From: Paraglaciecola sp. MB-3u-78
GTDB lineage: Bacteria; Pseudomonadota; Gammaproteobacteria; Enterobacterales; Alteromonadaceae
Length of the DNA stretch: 64,000 bases
Assembly: GCF_002835935.1 (NCBI RefSeq)
Contig: NZ_PJCF01000006.1
Coordinates: 1 to 64,000, forward strand
Direction: 5' to 3'
Both the position numbers and the translations under genes were made by a program. Positions 1 to 7,714 of this stretch are shown one piece after another. How positions within the stretch are numbered: the first letter of the stretch is position 1; each line of letters starts with the position of its first letter. Below the pieces are notes generated by a model. That model made no database searches, was not told the origin of the DNA, and worked only from the letters and a program-made list of their open reading frames with translations.

Positions 1-196
1 GCATGCAACCCCTAATTTACAATTATCGTTTAAGTGCTTATTAATCACTCAAAAACAATAAAAACAGTGTGCTTTATAAAGGAATCAAGAAAAGGATTGC
101 TGATACTTAGTCTTACTATTTGCGAAAACCTTATAAATGAGTAACATGAGGGCGCTTTTATTCTTATAACCATAAAATCTTTTTAGGTAGAGCCAT
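1..196. other. AT-rich upstream region
   Basis: No gene is recognised here. The stretch is AT-rich and leads into the RRM gene; a good ribosome binding site (AGGTAGAG, about 185-192) lies just before that gene's ATG at 197. I could not place a convincing -35/-10 pair with normal spacing. Confidence 0.5.
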
Positions 197-655
197 ATGA
201 ATCCATCTTTTGTTTTGAATATTTTTGTCACCGTTATTTTCGCTATTGTTCTGTATTTCATTTTACCCATCTTAGCTTCTGATATGCCAAACCAATTGTC
301 AGCAGCTATAGGCGTTTTAGTTGGTGGCTTATTAGTACCAGCCTTATCGAAGTTATTTTCGTCTTCTAATTTATCTAACGACAAAGACGAGTCCTCAGAG
401 GTATCCACACTATATGTAGGTAATCTTCCTTATCGTGCAGATGAAGAAGCCGTTCAAGAACATTTTGAGCAACAAGGTAGTGTTGTGTCAGTCCGGTTAA
501 TGAAAGACCGACGTACTGGAAAAAGGAAAGGGTACGGCTTCGTTGAAATGCATCCTAAAGGTGCAGATAAGGCAATCAAAAATTTGAACGACTCAACATT
601 CCAAGAACGCACTTTGAAAGTGAGATTAGCCAAAGAAAAAATTGAAGAAGAGTGA
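197..655 (+). CDS. Membrane-anchored RNA-recognition-motif (RRM) protein
   Basis: A 152-residue protein with two hydrophobic segments at about residues 5-27 and 34-54, a short charged linker, then one RRM domain from about residue 70 to 147. The two RNA-contact motifs are clear: RNP2 as LYVGNL (72-77) and RNP1 as KGYGFVEM (111-118). The family binds single-stranded RNA. The two N-terminal segments predict an inner-membrane anchor with the RRM in the cytoplasm. The tail is basic, then acidic. The start is set by a strong AGGTAGAG site six bases before the ATG. The gene stands alone and ends at a bidirectional terminator. Its RNA target cannot be read from the sequence; a role in localising RNA at the membrane is inference. 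Confidence 0.85.
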   Translation: MNPSFVLNIFVTVIFAIVLYFILPILASDMPNQLSAAIGVLVGGLLVPALSKLFSSSNLSNDKDESSEVSTLYVGNLPYRADEEAVQEHFEQQGSVVSVRLMKDRRTGKRKGYGFVEMHPKGADKAIKNLNDSTFQERTLKVRLAKEKIEEE

Positions 656-670
656 TATCAATTCAATTAT

Positions 671-701
671 AAAAAAGGCCAGCTTCAAGCTGGCCTTTTT
701 T
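671..701. terminator. Bidirectional intrinsic terminator
   Basis: A 9-bp GC-rich stem (GGCCAGCTT at 677-685, AAGCTGGCC at 687-695) is flanked by an A-run on the left and a T-run on the right. It can therefore terminate both the RRM gene (+) and the converging DUF5610-like gene (-), which ends at 722. Confidence 0.85.
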
Positions 702-721
702 ATTTATCCATCACACCGATA

Positions 722-2125
722 CTAACGCTGGTTTTCTGGTTGATATCCTACTGGTAAGTTGTTCACGAGATTCTGATTAAATTTGTTGAAGCGATTAATA
801 GCAGAAATCAAATCTGGCGTTGCCACATCTTTGCCTAATTTATTGATCAGTTCATTCACAAGATTTTCATAAGACTTACTATCTTCAAGTTGCAGTCTGG
901 AGCCATCGAGCACATTCAATAGTTTATCAAGATAATCAGCAACTGGCTTAACAGCTTTCGCAGGATCACTGTCAACGCTATCCTTATCAAATCTGGAAAT
1001 TGTTTCATACGCTTTGATAACTGCAGTATTTTCAACTTTTGTTAGCTGTAAGGCAAAACTAGATAATTCTTGCTCGTCAAAACCTAATTCTAATGCTTGA
1101 TTAAAAGCGGTCTCAATATCACCGTTGAAGAATTCTTCAGCCAACTCATTAGTGTCCGCTACTAATTGGCCAATAGCTTTTAGTTCGTCTTCATCTAACT
1201 CACCCTTAACTGAAAACGAAAATGTGTTCTCCTGGTAAAAAATGGTGTTTTGTTCAGTTGATTGAGTGTTGGGTTTTACCTCTTCCTCTTCTTTAACAGA
1301 TAAAGTTGATTCATTCACTTCATCAGTGACTGGTGTTTCAGTTTGAATTGCGGCTGTCAAAGCACTCGGAGTTTTAACTGGCTCAGAAACTACTGCCTTT
1401 TTTTCTGACTCTGTCTCTTCGGAAAATCGCTGCACCTGTCTTTGACTAGATTCAAACTGCTCAAGATTTTCAAAAGTAATATTAACTCTGTCACCATCTC
1501 TGGTTCGAATACTCAGTTCACCTGATACTTGCTTTTCGTAAGATACACTGGTGGATTTCACTGTAGATTGAGTGGCTTTTTCCAAGTCTAAAGATTGGGG
1601 ATTAAAAATATTACGCTTTAGTTTAGCTATGCCGTCTTCAATTAGGTTTTTACTTTGACTGATGCCATTTGTAATTTCTTCATTTAAGAAACCTGCTAAG
1701 TCCCGCTCTGCTAACTTTATGCCTTTAAGCACACCAGATGAAGCTTGTTCAAACAAATCATTTAACTTATCTTCGTCTGCGCCTTTGCTTTGAGCATTCT
1801 TAATTGCTCCACCCACAAAATTGAGCACATTCTTCGCTATTTTTTCGAAATCAAATAACGATGCTTCAGATTGCTCTGTCTCAGGTGCAGCAAAATCAGG
1901 CTTACGTTTGTCAACTTCCAACGTATTGTTTAATGCATTCGAATATACTCGCACACCCAAGGAGGTACTGGAACTAAATTGCTCCACTCTTTGTGACGTT
2001 TGGCTATTTTGCCCACTAATGGCTTGCTTTAAACCAGTATCACGCAATTGATTTTGAATACTGTTTTCGTTACCCAAATGCTGGGGCTTATCACCTAGAA
2101 ATGCTTTTAATTGACTAATGTTCAT
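722..2125 (-). CDS. DUF5610-like hypothetical protein
   Basis: A 467-residue cytoplasmic protein without signal peptide or membrane segment. The N-terminal part is polar and low in complexity, rich in Ser, Gln, Glu and Lys. The C-terminal third, from about residue 310, carries an acidic helical block (GELDEDELKAIG, then EEFFNGDIETAFNQALELGF). I associate that block with the DUF5610 family of Shewanella/Alteromonas relatives; this name is tentative. I chose the ATG at 2125 because a GAGGT ribosome site lies about eight bases upstream, although the frame stays open to 2167. No function can be given. It converges on the RRM gene and is divergent from trmA. Confidence 0.7.
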   Translation of the reverse strand: MNISQLKAFLGDKPQHLGNENSIQNQLRDTGLKQAISGQNSQTSQRVEQFSSSTSLGVRVYSNALNNTLEVDKRKPDFAAPETEQSEASLFDFEKIAKNVLNFVGGAIKNAQSKGADEDKLNDLFEQASSGVLKGIKLAERDLAGFLNEEITNGISQSKNLIEDGIAKLKRNIFNPQSLDLEKATQSTVKSTSVSYEKQVSGELSIRTRDGDRVNITFENLEQFESSQRQVQRFSEETESEKKAVVSEPVKTPSALTAAIQTETPVTDEVNESTLSVKEEEEVKPNTQSTEQNTIFYQENTFSFSVKGELDEDELKAIGQLVADTNELAEEFFNGDIETAFNQALELGFDEQELSSFALQLTKVENTAVIKAYETISRFDKDSVDSDPAKAVKPVADYLDKLLNVLDGSRLQLEDSKSYENLVNELINKLGKDVATPDLISAINRFNKFNQNLVNNLPVGYQPENQR

Positions 2126-2299
2126 GGCAGATACCTCACTATCCTTAACTAATCTTATCGGCCACACCTATCTAATACTTTAACTTGATTTGCATAAAAA
2201 TTATTCAAGCATAAATATTTAACTTTCTCAAAATATTGCAGAATGACTAAAAACACTTTAACTTGCGCGCTTTTATGAACCAAACAATTGAGGCAATAC

Positions 2300-3397
2300 A
2301 TGCGGCCAACAGAGATTCAGGCAGACAATTATGTTGAAGAACTTAACGTCAAAACAAAGGTTCTTATAGACAGTTTTGCCCAACATCCTATGCCTGAATT
2401 GGAAGTATTTGCTTCACAGCCATTGCATTATAGGTTACGAGCCGAATTTCGGATATGGCATGATGGTGATGATCTTCATCATGTTATGTTCGACCAAGCG
2501 ACAAAACAAAAGTACCAGGTCCATCATTTCCCACCTGCCAGCCAACTTATTAATGATGTCATGGCTGATCTGCTGTTATTACTAAAACCAAACGAAACTG
2601 CGCGCAGAAAGCTGTTCCAAATTGACTATTTAGCCACACTCAGCGGAGAAATCATTGCATCTTTGCTTTATCACAAAGAATTGGATGAAGCATGGACAGA
2701 TGAAATGAAGAAAATTCGATTTTCGTTAAGGAAAAAATACCAGATAGATATTATTGGTCGGGCTAAGAAACAAAAAGTCCTATTAGATAAGGATTATGTA
2801 ACCGAAGAATTGACAATCAACCAACACAAATTCACCTTTAAACAAATCGAAAATAGTTTTACCCAACCCAATGCACTAGTCAACATTAAAATGATTGAAT
2901 GGGCATTGGATATTACTCAAAATAGTCAAGGAGACTTACTTGAGCTCTATTGCGGATCTGGTAACTTTTCAGTTCCCTTAGCGCAGAATTTTGAAAAAGT
3001 ATTGGCAACTGAAATATCCAAAACCTCGGTTGCAGCTGCGCAAGATAACATTGAGCAAAATAACATAGACAATTTAAAGATTATTCGTATGTCGAGTGAA
3101 GAATTTGTTCAGGCTCAACAAGGTGTAAGAAAATTTCGACGTTTAGAAGGCATTAACTTAGCCGAATACCACTGCAAAACAGTATTAGTCGATCCACCTC
3201 GTTCTGGCTTAGACGAGAGCACGGTGAATATGATTAGTCAGTATGAAAATATTGTGTATATTTCATGTAATCCAGACACACTTAAACTCAATTTAGATAC
3301 ATTGTTAAGTACACACGTCATCTCTCGATTTGCGCTATTTGATCAATTCCCCTACACGCACCACACAGAATGTGGGGTTTATTTACAAAAAAAGTAA
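2300..3397 (+). CDS. trmA: tRNA (uracil(54)-C5)-methyltransferase TrmA
   Basis: TrmA uses S-adenosylmethionine to make 5-methyluridine (ribothymidine) at position 54 in the T-loop of tRNAs. The protein is 365 residues, as usual for the family, and follows E. coli TrmA closely along its length. It shows an N-terminal RAEFRIWHDGDD block, the SAM loop LELYCGSGNFS, the VDPPRSGLD motif and the catalytic-cysteine motif YISCNPDTL. It ends in the family signature DQFPYTHHTECGV. The ATG at 2300 is preferred over an in-frame TTG at 2288, since AGG at 2291-2293 then acts as ribosome site. It stands alone, divergent from the DUF5610-like gene and convergent with fabR. Confidence 0.97.
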   Translation: MRPTEIQADNYVEELNVKTKVLIDSFAQHPMPELEVFASQPLHYRLRAEFRIWHDGDDLHHVMFDQATKQKYQVHHFPPASQLINDVMADLLLLLKPNETARRKLFQIDYLATLSGEIIASLLYHKELDEAWTDEMKKIRFSLRKKYQIDIIGRAKKQKVLLDKDYVTEELTINQHKFTFKQIENSFTQPNALVNIKMIEWALDITQNSQGDLLELYCGSGNFSVPLAQNFEKVLATEISKTSVAAAQDNIEQNNIDNLKIIRMSSEEFVQAQQGVRKFRRLEGINLAEYHCKTVLVDPPRSGLDESTVNMISQYENIVYISCNPDTLKLNLDTLLSTHVISRFALFDQFPYTHHTECGVYLQKK

Positions 3398-3418
3398 CTA
3401 ATCTCTGGTTGCAGGCAG

Positions 3419-4030
3419 TTAACTCGAAGCTTGTTCAGCTTTAGCTTGCAATGCACCATTAACAACAAACCTTAATTGCAGTTTTACTCGCTCTGCTACA
3501 TTGAGCTTTTGCTCATCAGATGCATCCAGTGCTTCCGCTCCAGCACTAAAGACCAATTTGACCATCGCTTCGGCTTGTAAGTTAGCAATATTATATGGCA
3601 AGCCAGTAGTAGATATAGTGTAATCAGTCAGTTCTACATTAAAGTGTTTGATTTCTCGAAGAACTGCAGCTCTAAAAGCCATTGACGTCCCTGTGTGCTC
3701 ACGCAATAACAAACGGAAAACATTATTATTAGCAGTTATAAATTCCATAAAAGTATCCACCGAGGTATTGATCACACCACCACCAGAAGCAATCCTTACT
3801 CTGGCTTGACGCATTAACTGACGCAAAGCTAAACCTGCTTCGTCAACTAAAGTTAAGCCTAATTCGTCGATATCTTTAAAGTGGCGATAGAAAGAAGTGG
3901 GCGCGATACCAGCTGCCCGAGCAACTTCTCTAAGGCTAATACTCGACAAACTTCGCTGTTCATCTAATAGTGAAAATGCAGCTTCAATAATAGATCGGCG
4001 AGTGCGTAATTTTTGTTCTTGACGGTTCAA
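3419..4030 (-). CDS. fabR: FabR, TetR-family repressor of unsaturated fatty acid synthesis
   Basis: FabR is a TetR-type DNA-binding repressor that senses acyl-ACP/acyl-CoA pools and lowers expression of unsaturated-fatty-acid genes. This 203-residue protein has the N-terminal helix-turn-helix [19 protein letters not shown] (about residues 33-51). It also has the family blocks [30 protein letters not shown]-like text and [10 protein letters not shown]. Codon choice and a stop just upstream leave the TTG at 4030 as the only reasonable start. The gene is divergent from a fatty-acid desaturase, and a FabR-like operator lies over that gene's promoter, so it very probably controls its neighbour. 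Confidence 0.95.
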   Translation of the reverse strand: MNRQEQKLRTRRSIIEAAFSLLDEQRSLSSISLREVARAAGIAPTSFYRHFKDIDELGLTLVDEAGLALRQLMRQARVRIASGGGVINTSVDTFMEFITANNNVFRLLLREHTGTSMAFRAAVLREIKHFNVELTDYTISTTGLPYNIANLQAEAMVKLVFSAGAEALDASDEQKLNVAERVKLQLRFVVNGALQAKAEQASS

Positions 4031-4133
4031 AAGCTAAACCCAATGTCGGTGGCGAGATCAATATAAATAGAATTCTAACGTGAAAAAAGTAAAACACATA
4101 CCGAAGAAATATCACACTATATACATATAGGGC

Positions 4134-4179
4134 TTGCGAAACGCAAAAGGCAACGTAAAATAGCGCACACATGTAAGCT
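4134..4179 (+). promoter_or_regulatory. Desaturase promoter with FabR-type operator
   Basis: A sigma-70-like pair TTGCGA (4134-4139) and TAAAAT (4156-4161) is spaced by 16 bases. Immediately downstream, at 4162-4179, lies the near-palindrome AGCGCACACATGTAAGCT. It closely matches the E. coli FabR operator AGCGTACACGTGTTCGCT as I remember it. Its position over the predicted transcription start, 16 bases before the desaturase ATG, fits direct repression by the product of the divergent fabR gene. Confidence 0.75.
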
Positions 4180-4195
4180 GAACTTAATATTTTAA

Positions 4196-5332
4196 ATGAA
4201 AAAACCACGCCTACTGCTCACCAATATATTAATCTTTACCATTACAGGCCTTATAGCTACTGTGTTGGTTCCCTTTGAAGCGCTGACAAATGGCTTTGAT
4301 GCTGTTGAAATTATTGCGTGCGTCGCTTTAATTTACTTTTCAGGTATGTCAATTACTGCCGGTTATCATCGTTTATGGTCACATAAGGCATTCGAAGCCA
4401 ACGCGTTTGTAAGAGTAGTGCTGGCGATAGGTGGTGCCATGTCGCTGCAAAATAGCATTTTGCATTGGTGTTCAGATCATCGTATTCACCACAGACATGT
4501 TGACGATAACGAACATGACCCGTACTCAGCCAAAAAAGGCTTTTGGTATTCTCATATTGGTTGGATGTTAAGAGAGTATCAAATTCATCGTTATGCTGAT
4601 TATAGTAACTGCCGCGATCTTCAAAAGGATGCTGTAGTGATGTGGCAACATAACCACTATTTAAAGATCATGTTTGGCGCAAATTTTGGTGTTCCAATTT
4701 TATTAGGTTGGCTGAATGGTGATATTTGGGGCATGTTATTATTAGCCGGTGTTTTCCGCTTGGTAGTAGTTCATCACGTTACTTTTTTCATAAACTCTCT
4801 GGCTCATATATGGGGTAAGCAACCTTACACGGATAAAAATTCTGCTCGGGATAACGATATCTTAGCTTTTTTCACTTTCGGAGAGGGTTATCATAATTTT
4901 CATCATATATTTGAATATGATTACAGAAATGGCATCAAGTGGTGGCAATTTGATCCTACAAAATGGTTAATCAAAGGCTTATCTCTTATTGGCTGGACCA
5001 GTAACCTTAGGCGTTGCCCAGAAGAAAGAATTGAAAAAGCGAAGGTCGCGATGCAACTAAAATTAGCTCAGGAAAAAGTATCTAAATTAGCCAACGCAGA
5101 TGAGATATTAGCCAAAGTGCAGGTTGAATACGAACTCTTAGCACAGCGAATGACCGACTATTACGCAGCCAAGAAACAACTAGTGGCAATCAAGAAGCAA
5201 AACTTGAAACGCAGCTATGAAAATCTTGAAGTTCATTATAAGTATAAAGAGTTAAAACAAAGTTTGGCCATACAAAAACAAAAATGGTTACACATCAATC
5301 AATTCGACTTTTTACCTGCCATGGCTGAGTAA
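4196..5332 (+). CDS. Acyl-CoA/acyl-lipid delta-9 fatty acid desaturase
   Basis: An integral-membrane di-iron desaturase that would introduce a cis double bond into membrane acyl chains. All three histidine boxes are present: HRLWSH (H58, H63), HRIHH (H95, H98, H99) and HNFHH (H233, H236, H237), with the usual NxxxH-type SLAHIWG segment near 201. Hydrophobic pairs flank the boxes. The 378-residue length exceeds the core because of a charged, probably coiled-coil C-terminal tail from about residue 275, seen in related marine desaturases. It is divergent from fabR with a FabR operator at its promoter, and a strong terminator follows it. DesA-type is the nearest name; the exact acyl carrier and position are inferred. 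Confidence 0.93.
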   Translation: MKKPRLLLTNILIFTITGLIATVLVPFEALTNGFDAVEIIACVALIYFSGMSITAGYHRLWSHKAFEANAFVRVVLAIGGAMSLQNSILHWCSDHRIHHRHVDDNEHDPYSAKKGFWYSHIGWMLREYQIHRYADYSNCRDLQKDAVVMWQHNHYLKIMFGANFGVPILLGWLNGDIWGMLLLAGVFRLVVVHHVTFFINSLAHIWGKQPYTDKNSARDNDILAFFTFGEGYHNFHHIFEYDYRNGIKWWQFDPTKWLIKGLSLIGWTSNLRRCPEERIEKAKVAMQLKLAQEKVSKLANADEILAKVQVEYELLAQRMTDYYAAKKQLVAIKKQNLKRSYENLEVHYKYKELKQSLAIQKQKWLHINQFDFLPAMAE

Positions 5333-5352
5333 CAAGAAGATATTATAATGAT

Positions 5353-5380
5353 AAGGCCTCATTTAGAGGCCTTTTTTTTG
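5353..5380 (+). terminator. Intrinsic terminator of the desaturase gene
   Basis: An 8-bp stem AAGGCCTC (5353-5360) / GAGGCCTT (5366-5373) with a 5-base loop is followed by a T-run to 5379. It lies 20 bases past the stop codon. Confidence 0.9.
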
Positions 5381-5486
5381 GCTACAAACTGACTTGAAGC
5401 ATGGGATGAACAGCAAAATGGACATTATATCTAAAATCTATAATTGCACTGAGTGTGCCCATTATTTACCTAAACCCATATTACAA

Positions 5487-7234
5487 CTGTCGTTCCGCAC
5501 TTAAATTAACCATTAATTTTGGTCAATAAACAGACGATTTAAAGAATAATGAAAAAAAACTTGACGTAGATCTCAGATCTTGATCTATTACTCTCTTTTG
5601 AGAGCTAGAATTATGTCCTCACCTTTTACTAAAACATTAGAACACCACGGTCTGGTTGCCGGTTTTTGCAAAGAAATCCGCTTAGCCCAAATTATTGATC
5701 AAGCTCTTGGCGTCTCAGACAAGAGAAATATCAGCTTTGGACAGCTCTTTGTCGCCATGATTATCAATGGCCTGGGCTTTACTGGCCGTACCCTGCATAT
5801 GTACAGCGAATATTTCGAGGACAAACCTCTTGAGCGACTGATTGCACCCGGGATCGAGCCTGAGCATATCAACGATGATGCCCTAGGTCGCTGTCTGGAT
5901 GCGCTGTATGAAAAAGGCGTTTCAGCCCTTTATCAAACCCTTGGTGAAGCCGTAGTTAAACACCTAGACTTGCCTTGTGACTCTGTTCATCTCGACTCCA
6001 CGAGTTTCCATTATGACGGCCAAGGTAGGCCAGCAGAGGATGAGTTCAACTGCATCCAGGTCGCCAAAGGCTACTCCAGAGAGCATCGACCTGAGCTCAA
6101 TCAGGTGATCTTAAATCTTATTTGCGAAAACCAGTCGGGCATTCCGGTATATATGAAGCCGTCCAGCGGCAACACTAATGATATGGAAGGTTTCAAAAAA
6201 ATTGTTAAGTCTCATATCCAAAGCTTAAAAGCCGCACAAGCGAGCCGCTATCTGGTGGCCGATGCGGCGCTGTATGTCAAAGAAAGTATTGTTCATCTTG
6301 ATGCAATCAATCAGTTGTTTATTACCCGTGTTCCTCAAACATTGAACGAGGCGAAAAGTTTAATCGCTCAAGCCCATCAACTGGACTTTGTTGATATAAG
6401 CGACGGTTATCAAGGCGTGTGGCACGAAACGAGCTATGGTGATGTGGCGCAAAAATGGTTGCTGGTATGCAGTGAGCAAGCCAGAAAACGTGAAGGCCAT
6501 AATCTGGATAAGCGGATGCTCAAACAGTTTGAACAAGGCCGTAAGTCCTTCAAGAAATTGGGTCAACAGGAGTTTGCATGCCAAGAGGATGCCAAACAAG
6601 CTTTAGCGCAGTGGGAAGTCAAACAGCCTTATCTGATGGTCGACAGCCAGATCAACAAGGTGCCTGTTTACGCGGGTGCAGGGCGCCCTTCCCAGGACAA
6701 ACAGCCTAAACGTGAGTATTATCACATCACAGGGAGCCTCTATACTGGTCTTGCAAAACGACAGGATGCGTTGAAGCAGCTGGGCTTATTTATCATCGCT
6801 AGTAATGATTTAGCGGATGATTTAAGCATGGAAAAGATACTCAGTACCTACAAATCCCAGCAGTCCGTAGAAAAAGGCTTTCGATTCTTAAAGAGCCCCG
6901 ACTTTTTAACCAGTGCTATTTACCTTAAAAAACCAGAGCGTATTGAAGCACTACTGATGGTGATGACCAGCTGCTTAATGGTTTACGCTTCGTTAGAACA
7001 TCAAATACGTAAACAGTTAAAAGTCCAAAACCGTTACTTCCCAGACATGAAGAAGAAACCCAGTCAAAACCCCACCGCCCGTTGGGTATTTTCAGTGTTT
7101 TCAAGGGGTGACCCTCTTGAATATTGAGGGGAAAGAGTTAGTGGTAAACCTAAAAGAACGACAAAAAATAATCATTGATTGTCTGGGCAGTGAATACCAG
7201 CATATTTATTATTAAAAGTGGTGCGGAAGATCGG
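5487..7234 (+). mobile_element. IS1634-family insertion sequence, copy 1
   Basis: Copy 1 of a roughly 1.75-kb element; copy 2 lies inverted at 16783-18529. Comparing both copies fixes the ends. The left end begins CTGTCGTTCCGCAC and the right end, read inward, begins CCGATCTTCCGCAC, giving imperfect inverted repeats with the core TTCCGCAC. The flanks (ATTACAA to the left, CCTTATG to the right) do not form a target duplication, unlike copy 2. The transposase is frameshifted. Family assignment rests on the DUF4277/IS1634-type transposase. Confidence 0.9.
5613..7215 (+). pseudogene. IS1634-family transposase, frameshifted copy
   Basis: DDE-type transposase (residues VHLDSTSFHYD give one catalytic Asp region) identical in translation to the intact copy 2 up to RWVF near residue 492. 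There copy 1 has TTTT at 7089-7092 where copy 2 has TTT. The extra base shifts the frame and ends translation at 7127 instead of about 7215, replacing the last 40 or so residues with a short wrong tail. A second difference (A at 7120 versus T) lies 28 bases further. The start is the ATG at 5613, after a GAGAG site. The missing tail probably inactivates it, though copy 2 could act in trans. Confidence 0.88.
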
Positions 7235-7654
7235 CCTTATGATACTAATCTGTAAAAAGAGTTACCCTCTCAGAAAGCCCCAGTCGTATTTGAGCAAGGC
7301 GTCGCAAAAAGAAATGGCCAATTCACTTTCACTTAGCGAGAACGCAGTACAAAACCGACTGGGGCTTTTCCGAAGGACGAGGTTTAAAGTAGCTAACTCT
7401 GCGTTGCATGAATTTGGAGGAGTCATTCCCTAAGGTAGTTGCACTATTCTTACATTCAAGCGCCTTGTTCGGGCGCCGAGCGTTACGCTCCTTTTAAACT
7501 CGCTGAGAGGTCACTTCTATATACGGATTGGTATTAGTTGTCTATCGCCTCCTATATGGCGAAGGTGGTTTGTGGGTAAGACCAGTGGAGATGTTTGTAG
7601 AAAGGGTAAAAATTGACGGCCAAAGTCTGCCGCGTTTTGCATATACAGGTGAAT
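7235..7654. other. Gene-free stretch with a 13-bp long-range inverted repeat
   Basis: No convincing gene between the IS and the receptor terminator. The main structure is a perfect 13-bp inverted repeat, AAAGCCCCAGTCG (7274-7286) and CGACTGGGGCTTT (7356-7368), enclosing about 69 bases. Small hairpins follow, such as GCGCC/GGGCGC and GAGCG/CGCTC near 7470-7490. A readable frame on + (ending LHEFGGVIP at about 7430) begins inside the IS and may be the tail of a lost gene; I do not recognise it. Confidence 0.5.
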
Positions 7655-7691
7655 AAAAAAAGCAGGGCTAAGTTTGTTAACTTAACCCTGC
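7655..7691 (-). terminator. Intrinsic terminator of the TonB-dependent receptor gene
   Basis: On the minus strand a 13-bp stem with one G-T wobble (7679-7691 with 7662-7674, loop of 4) is followed by a run of seven T (7655-7661 complement). It lies 24 bases past the receptor stop codon. Confidence 0.85.
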
Positions 7692-7714
7692 ATTACTAAC
7701 TTAAAAGTCATAAA

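Noticed and set aside
5440-5480. Similarity of the DNA left of IS copy 1 to part of the decayed receptor locus near 22705 (AATTGCACTGAG)
   Set aside because: The match is only about 14 bases, and the surrounding translation has stops and no receptor features.
7274-7368. Inverted repeat considered as an attC site
   Set aside because: It lacks the GTTRRRY and RYYYAAC core sites at its ends.
7218-7433. 71-codon plus-strand frame beginning in the IS end
   Set aside because: It starts inside the IS terminal sequence with no ribosome site, spans the 13-bp inverted repeat and resembles no family.
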